Assembly: GCA_022601195.1 (NCBI GenBank)
Contig: JAHZIX010000025.1
Coordinates: forward strand, 1-64,000
From: Deltaproteobacteria bacterium
Lineage (GTDB): Bacteria; Acidobacteriota; Thermoanaerobaculia; Multivoradales; JAHZIX01
DNA length: 64,000 nucleotides
Direction: 5' to 3'
Part shown: piece after piece, positions 62,969 to 64,000 of the stretch
How positions within the stretch are numbered: the first letter of the stretch is position 1
How the letters are laid out: each line of letters starts with the position of its first letter
Program-made: the position numbers and the translations under genes
Notes under the pieces: generated by a model
The model's input: the letters and a program-made list of their open reading frames with translations, nothing else
Database searches by the model: none
What the model was told of the DNA's origin: nothing

Positions 62969-64000
62969 TCACCGTAACCACCCAAGCCCCTCTTCTTTCG
63001 GGTCATCGCGAAGTTTCTCCGCCCCTTCTCCACCAAAGGGATTGATTCCCGCCTCCAAACTTTGAATCCAATCGCTTCGCTTGGCCCTCGTTTCCTCGGG
63101 CCATTGACCCCCTGCCAGCTCGATGGCTCGTCGTAGATCAGAAAGGGCACCTTTCTGATCGCCCGCCAGGGCTCGGGAAACGCCTCGACTATCGAGATAA
63201 GCATGTCTCTCCGGCAGTAATTCCACTGCACGGTCGCAGGCTGGGAGGACGAATTCCGCCAACCCCCAGAGACTCCCATTCCAGCAGACAGTGTTGTTGT
63301 GGGAAGCCGCGCCTTCAGTCAAGACCTTCGACATCACATACTCCATCGTCGCCTTCGCCGCCTCTCCCTTGCCGCTCTCCTGGAGGATCTGAGCTTCCTT
63401 CAGCGAATAGATCAGCGACTTCGGTTTGAGGCTGACGGCTCGGCGAATGTTGGTGAGGGCCCGGTCGGGAGTCGCATCGATCCGCCGGTACACTTCGGCG
63501 AGACGAGCCAACGCGGGGACGAAGTCAGGAGCCACGGCGAGGGCTTGTTGGAGGTGCTGCTCAATGGCTGCTAGATTCTCTGTCCGCCGGTCCTGGTGAA
63601 ATCGGAGCACCGCCAGCCCATAGTGGCTCAGGGGGCCAGAGCCTCCTTGCTCCAAAGCCTCCTCGAAGGCAGCTTTCGCTTCCGGGAATTCCCGCCTCCC
63701 CACATGCAGAAGACCGGCAGCTTCGTGGGCGATAGCGAGCTTCGGCGTCCCCTTGAGAGCCACAGCAACGAGATCCTCGGCATCCTCCAACCGCCCTCCC
63801 TCCAGAAGAAAACGAGCTGCCAGGGCGGCGGCTTCCGCTGGTGGAATCTCACGGATCCGGAAGCCCTCTTGCTCCACCGGTGGAAGAGCCGGCAGCTTGG
63901 CGTAGGGGAAGAGGAGCTTTCGAATATGTTTTCGCAGCCCATGCTCCAGCTTGTTCAGGTCTCCAAATGCGTCGGCCAGGGCTTTTGGGCTTTCGACACC
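62969..64000 (-). CDS. TPR-repeat protein, 5' end outside window
   Basis: The frame is open from the right edge to its stop at 62969, 343 residues. It has about seven tetratricopeptide-type helix pairs: LEDAEDLVAVALKGTP, PEAKAAFEEALEQGG, NLAAIEQHLQQALAVAP, RALTNIRRAVSLKP, GALSDLRRAIELAG. The first 40 residues (FGDLNKLEHGLRKHIRKLL) look like the linker after a peptidase-like domain (as in DUF1570 proteins), so a larger N-terminal domain probably lies beyond the edge. Role: scaffold or secreted peptidase-like protein, undecided. Confidence 0.85.
   Translation of the reverse strand, partial: GVESPKALADAFGDLNKLEHGLRKHIRKLLFPYAKLPALPPVEQEGFRIREIPPAEAAALAARFLLEGGRLEDAEDLVAVALKGTPKLAIAHEAAGLLHVGRREFPEAKAAFEEALEQGGSGPLSHYGLAVLRFHQDRRTENLAAIEQHLQQALAVAPDFVPALARLAEVYRRIDATPDRALTNIRRAVSLKPKSLIYSLKEAQILQESGKGEAAKATMEYVMSKVLTEGAASHNNTVCWNGSLWGLAEFVLPACDRAVELLPERHAYLDSRGVSRALAGDQKGALSDLRRAIELAGGQWPEETRAKRSDWIQSLEAGINPFGGEGAEKLRDDPKEEGLGWLR

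Noticed and set aside
1..64000. tRNA, rRNA, CRISPR arrays, insertion sequences
   Set aside because: Read through for cloverleaf ends, spaced direct repeats and transposase motifs; none were convincing.

Overview
The window looks like chromosomal DNA from a GC-rich, Gram-negative bacterium that is probably an acidobacterium (Acidobacteriota, Thermoanaerobaculia-like). This is inferred from the style of the genes: an ECF sigma factor of the TIGR02999 type beside a Ser/Thr kinase-TPR protein, a second such kinase, many orphan secreted proteins, an FHA-type sigma-54 activator, and a secreted protein ending in a DGFESGD-type tail. No rRNA, tRNA, CRISPR array or intact insertion sequence was seen.

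Region 1 (1-22.2 kb, minus strand) is a large non-ribosomal peptide synthetase (NRPS) locus. The first protein to act (4696 aa) reads FAAL-ACP-C-A(Lys2-like)-T-Cy-A(Cys)-T-C-A(Cys-like, with inserted methyltransferase)-T, then a remnant of an epimerization domain. The second NRPS, cut by the left edge, reads C-A(Ser)-T-E-C-A... Read collinearly, this predicts an N-acylated lipopeptide with an unusual first building block, a thiazoline from Cys, a methylated third residue, D-Ser and at least one more residue. No thioesterase or tailoring gene lies inside the window.

Region 2 (22.9-32.4 kb) holds a PcfJ-like protein, an orphan gene, a decayed duplicate of a gene at 39 kb, the ECF sigma/kinase pair, a small secreted Cys protein and a large secreted subtilase-like protease with an inserted domain.

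Region 3 (32.6-45.8 kb) has three small orphan cytosolic genes followed by secreted proteins: a LamG-like protein, an FG-GAP beta-propeller, a CotH-type kinase and Cys-rich small proteins. It also has a sigma-54 activator with an FHA domain. A very good -24/-12 promoter and tandem 11-bp repeats sit directly between this activator and a 105-aa orphan gene, so that gene is its best target.

Region 4 (45.8-64 kb) contains a second kinase-TPR protein, then an accessory stretch of small, mostly unrelated genes: a YtrA-type regulator with a palindromic operator and its membrane partner, a nitrobindin-like protein and its broken copy, an FRG-domain protein, a membrane protein/XRE/cupin operon, a metallophosphoesterase, a TolB-like lipoprotein, and several orphans. 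Three or four pseudogenes (25.2, 50, 52 and 61.8 kb) show recent gene decay here. A TPR protein runs off the right edge.
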